Shown here: positions 51,201-57,200 of the stretch, in pieces
How the letters are laid out: every line of letters starts with the position of its first letter
How positions within the stretch are numbered: the stretch's first letter is position 1
DNA from: Tubulanus polymorphus
Lineage: Eukaryota; Nemertea; Palaeonemertea; Tubulaniformes; Tubulanidae
NCBI RefSeq assembly: GCF_964204645.1
Contig: NC_134027.1
Coordinates: forward strand, 12,080,485-12,140,484
Length of the DNA: 60,000 nt
Direction: 5' to 3'
Notes under the pieces: model-generated
Told to the model about the DNA's origin: nothing
Database searches by the model: none
The model's input: the letters and a program-made list of their open reading frames with translations, nothing else
Translations under genes and position numbers: made by a program

Positions 51201-54200
51201 GTTCAAACTCACGAGACTGATGTAAGAATGAGGTGCCCAGCATCAGTATCAGATATGAGATCATCTTCCAACGGAATGCAAACAAATAATTCGTTAGGAT
51301 TTGAATATAGATAAGTTTCCTCTTCAATAACCGACAACAATTCAACTTTCACTTTCACGTTAAAACTGAAAATATAACAACGTTGTCATTCACATGGCTA
51401 CTGCAGCAAACAAGGTCCAGCCAAGATCTACCAGAAGGAGCTAGTTGTTAGATGCTTGGTTTTCTGCCCTTCAATTTTTCCTATAGGCCTATTTCAATTA
51501 AAAGTAAATCAACTTTTCTCTTCAGTAAATCAATGTTCAATGAAAAGTTTACCAAACCCTGAGCGTAGAAAAGTGAATCTTATATCTATTTGAGACTTGT
51601 TTCAAAATATTTTGATTCATGAGCCTATTACTCCAGTTTAAATTTCATTAACTAGGGGTCCAGGGATACCATGCCCACTTGGTGAAACGCTTGACAATCT
51701 CGGAAATTCAATATTCGACACCCTAATGAACACGCAGTAATTAATGACCTTGAAACTTACCACAATCTTAGAACATTTCATGAGCTACAATTTTGTAATA
51801 GATTGCGGTTACAAAATATGCCTAGGTATCAGTATATATGGAAATACCTTAATATTACACTATTCAATGCCCCTGTTGAAAATCTACAATAAAGGACTAT
51901 GGGTTTAGTAGGATCAACTGAGTATATTTTATTTTTGAGCAAAAAATCAATTTGTTCTGGGATCTGCAATAACATAAGATGAAATCATGGTGTACAACAC
52001 CACTGTAGCAGGCAGGTTCACGCGATACATAATAGGTTTTCCAAATGATTTACTAGTGTATGGCAGAACAATCAACACTATGTTTGTTCTATATATATAC
52101 ATCGAACATGAATGCTGAAGGGTTCTTCCAGTGATGTCATCATCAAGGAACAAAGTCATTCAACAATTAGCAAAATGGGAAAAAATTCAATGAAATTTTG
52201 CTCTCATTTTCTACCAGAACTTCCATATTGTTAAGAGCTGCCGGAAAAAATAATTTCAGACACCTATTTTCCTCCTAATAACAAAATATCAGCAGTGTAT
52301 ATCCAGTGGTTACAATTTGTGCCACCAAGAGCAAAGAGAAAGTAGCTCTCAGCACCATTCTGTAAAAGTTACTCTTAGAACCATCCTAAAGATGTGTAAA
52401 AAGTGTTGTGATTGAACAACAATAGCCACCAGTCAGCCATCTTGAGTGTGATCGTACCAGCTTTTGGCTGCAGATGCATTCAGGGTAGATATACCAAATA
52501 CTGGTATCAAGATAATCCATTGAAGCATCATCAAAACTTTTAAATCCAAGGAGCCTATCTGCTTATATAACTCCGCTGTGTAATTTGAAGAAATAAAAGC
52601 TGCATACCTAAGGGTGCCCCCTTTTGGCCAAATCAAAAAAGGATCTGCACTTTGTAGGTATTGGTCCATGGAAAATCCATACCAAATTTGGACTTGATCT
52701 GATTAAAACTGTAGGACTAATAGCAAATTGAAATAAAAAATCCACCCCCATGGGCGCCCGCTGGTGGCTGAATCCAAAAAATGGCTCTGTAACTTCATAG
52801 GCCATGGTCCATAGAACATTCATACCAAATTTGGAATTGATCAGATTAAACTGTAGGACTAGTAGCAATTTGAAGAAATAGAACTCCACTCCAGGAGCGC
52901 CCCCTGGGGGACGAATCCAAAAAATCTGTAACTTTGTAGGCCAAGGTCCATAGAACATCGATAGGGCCTACGAAATTTGGAATTGATCTGATTAAAACTG
53001 TAGCATTAGTAGCGATTTGAAGAAATAGAAACTCCACCCCCAAGGGTGCCCCCTGGGGGACAAATCAAAACAAGAGCCCCATGGGGCTTGACGCAGCAGC
53101 TTCACAAATTATAAATGACTTGTCTTTCAATCAATTTCAAATTTCAATATGCTAGAGGGGCATTTTTACGATGGATCCACGGATCCATGAACATTGAAAA
53201 GACCAAGTTAAGTATCCATGCAGACAAAACAAGGGTTTAAAAATATGAATTTCGGTGCAATCTTATACAATTTCTAGGTACTGGAGACATCTTATTAGTT
53301 GCTGGTGGAAAAAGTGTCCTGAAAAAATATTGCCACCTAGTATTTTCAAAAAGGCATAGGGAAATATATTGCGACAGGAGCACGTGCGCGTTGTGTTCCA
53401 GTCTGAATCTGCCACCGAGGTCTTTTCCTATGAAAATCTGTCAAATGTAACGATCTCAGCATTATACACGTAATAATCACACACAACTGCACGACTCATC
53501 ATGAATATTAAAGTGGTAGTGGGTTTTCACCAATGACTCAAATAGACATGCTCCGTACAACATAAACCGCTGATGTTGGATGATTTCTTTTATGTATAAC
53601 ATACACTGTGTATGGAATTAAAATGAAGTTTGTTAGACAATTTATTGTTATAAATTGAACAATTGTCAAGATTCATTCCTCTTTTTAGATTTCAACATAT
53701 TTTGTTTATTTAGCCAATCAGCGCGCATTAAAAAATATTCAGCCCGGGCGCGCTTGGTGCGGAGGCTTTCTCTAACACACTTCACAGAGGTTCATACTCG
53801 GAGAAAAAAAACATTTCCTCAATTGACGATTTTTTTCACTCTCACACATGGAACCTGGGCAATTCTACCTTCAATCATCAGGGTCGGGCCTACCCAACCA
53901 ATGTTTGCTTCCGATGCTTCTGTTTAGATGAGTGTTCTTTGATCACAGGTGCGTCGACGTGTATCACATATACCTTCGGTCACAGCGGAGCTAACTAGGG
54001 GTCCAGGGACACCATGCCCACTTGGCAAGTGGTTTCAAATGCTCAACAATCTTACAATTTCAATATTCAACACCCCCTGGTGACCATATACACAAACCAA
54101 TGACCTTGAAATTCACCACAATCATAAAACATTTCAACAGCTAAGATTTTGTAATTGATTTTGATAACAAAATATGCCTCGTTACCAATTTAATATGGGA

Positions 54201-57200
54201 ATACTTAAGTTATTCTACTATATATACGGAACCAGCTGACGGCGTAGCGATTTCGGGGGGTTTGTGGGTCCTCCCCCAAGAAAATTTTAGAAATTAAAAA
54301 GCGTTTTCCGAGCACTTAGAGCGATCTTGACCCCATGAACGACTATTATATTTTGGAAGGTAATGGCTAGTTCCAATGTGGTACATCCTCATTCGATGAC
54401 ATTCAGCATCTCATGCATTACGGGTCGAGTCCTGAATTATTGCAGTTAAAACGTGCCGATGGATGCTCACTAAAAATCACCACCCAGTAGTGTATAATGT
54501 CCGAAGACGTTCGCCACACACACGCGGCAACAGTAAGTAGGCCTATAAACATTACTACTGTTGCCACGCGCGCGTGTCTGCAACCGATCGATAAAATAAA
54601 TACACACTCATCATAGTAGATACAAAATCAGTGTTGCAATGAATATGCATTGAAGTGCGATACTTTTAATTACGCGACGATAAGTAAAACAGGCGCTGAA
54701 CGCTTTTACGGTTCACCTGATTACCGATCGCCCCAGACCAATTGAATGAGATCATCACCCCCCCCCCATACTTTTACATCATTTTTGAACTATTTGGAAA
54801 ATTGATATTTTTCAATACCAAAAATCCGTGGGGAATTCTCATCCCTGTAAAAAGGTCATAGGACGACCCCTTTGAGTCCGATCGACCCAATTTTTCTTAT
54901 GCTGATGGGCCCTTGGGGGATTTAAAATATACACAAAAGATCAAGGTAATTAATCAAAGCGTCTTCAAAATTTCCCTCAAAAACTTCAAAAATATGTAAA
55001 AAGTGCTGATTCTGGCGAACAACAATGGCTGCCAGTCGGCCACCTTGATGCTGACAGGGCCAGTTTTTGGGCTGAAGATGTGTCTAGGGTAGATACATGT
55101 GTAACCCAAATATCAAGACATTACCTAGAAGCGTCTTCAAAACTTCCCGAAATAACTGGATTCCGTCTACGGTGGTGATTAGATTTCAATGTCAATTTCA
55201 ATTTACTTCATAAGAAAGCATGCTTTGAAAATTTTGACACACAAAACAACTAGGGGTCCAGGGACACCATGCCCACTTGGGAAGTGGTTTCAAATGCTCA
55301 ACAATCTAACAATTTCAATATTCATCGCCCCCTGGTGACCAATTACAAAAACCAACGACCTTGAAACTCACGACAATCATAGAACATGTCAGCAGCTACG
55401 ATTTTGTAATTGATTGTGATGACAAAATATGACTCGTGGCAATACTAAGTCATTCTACTATTCAACGCCCCCTGGTGACCATATTCAAAACCCAATGACC
55501 TCGAACCTCACCACAATCATAGAACATGTCATGAACTACAACTTTGCAATTGATCATGGTAACAAAATATGCCTAGGTACCAATATAATAAGGAAATACT
55601 AAGTTATTCTACTATTTAACGCCCCCTGGTGACCATATAGAAAAACTAATGTCCTTAAAACTCGCAACAATCATAGATGATGTCATGAGCTACAACTTTG
55701 CAATTGATTGTGGTTACAAAATATGCATAGGTACGAATATAATAAAGAAATGCCAAGATATTGTATTATTCAACACCCCCTGGTGGCCATATACGAAATC
55801 CAATTACCTTGAAACTCACCACAATCATAGAACACGTTATGAGCTACAACTTTCTAATTGATTGTGGTAGCAAAATACGCTTAGGTATCAATATATGTGG
55901 AAAAACTTTTTCCCACTTACGAATAAGTACTGGTGACACAAAGATGGCCGCCAATTGCGTCATAATTGGCTGATGAAAAATACCTGTCTCAGGTATAAAA
56001 CATCCCTTTCCAAAGAATACCCATCAAAAATTGCAATGAGAAATGGCAAACCAGTAGGAAGCTACAGGACTCAGAATTCGGGCCAAAATTAACATTTTTG
56101 GGCACTAAAAAGGTCATAGGACGGCCATCTTGAGTCCGACCGACCCAATTTTTGTTATGTTAATGGGCCCTGGGGGGATTCACATATATCCGAAAGATCA
56201 AGCTAATTGATCAAAGCGTCTTCAAAATTTCCCTCAAAAAGTTCAAAAATGTGTAAAAAGTGCTGATTTTGGCGAACAACAATGGCTGCTAGTCGGCCAT
56301 CTTGATTCTGACAGGGCCAGTTTTTGGGCTGATGATGTGTCTAGGGTAGATACATGTGTAACCCAAATATCAAGACGTTACCTTGAAGCGTCTTCAAAAC
56401 TTCCCAAAATAACTGGATTCCGTCTACGGACGGACGGACGGACGGACGACGGACGAAAAGTGAACGCAATAGCCCGCCCAAGTGGGCTAAAAATTATAAT
56501 CATAGAATAAAATCGAGACGAGATAAACTGACCTTGAGATAAGGGCGTGTCTCGTAAATTCCTCTAATTGTAACATTTCATGTAATTTATGAACATAATT
56601 ATGTTTATTGAGAGTTTCAGTGAATACTCTTTGATTGATGACAGTCTCTACTGCTGTGGCAGCCTGAAAGTATTCAATCAACCATACCATAACCACGATG
56701 ACTCAAAATCATCAAATTTGTGGAACCTCATTTCAACAAATTCAGTTAGTTATAATTAGGTAACTGAAAATTTCGTAACGAACAGAATGATTTGCTTAAT
56801 TTCAATGATCCATCAGTTGTTATGAACACAGATTAACTTACTGCTGAAAAAAGAACCAAAAATCGATTTATTTCAAATGGGACATGACTAATACCAGTTA
56901 TAATGAACAGATTTTCTTGTGCCCTGTACTATGTTGAAGCGAGGTTTCACTTAAAGAACTATCGGTTATAACAAACAGATTTTCTGGCGCCCTGGGGCCA
57001 GTTTTATAGACTGGCATTTTATCTTTTATTGGGGAATAACTCTAATTCATTTTCAATTGAGTTTACCCCAGGGTTAAAGATAATATCAGTCTATAAAACC
57101 AGGCCCTAAAGTTTGTTGTAACCAGTTCCACTATAATACAAACATTGTTCATTTTCGAAGCCCCTAAAAATAAATCTGGTTCAACAGTTCTTAGTTAAAT

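Noticed and set aside
52433-53043. Overlapping minus-strand ORFs with internally repeated protein sequence
   Set aside because: They track the roughly 145-bp tandem repeat D and change frame between units.
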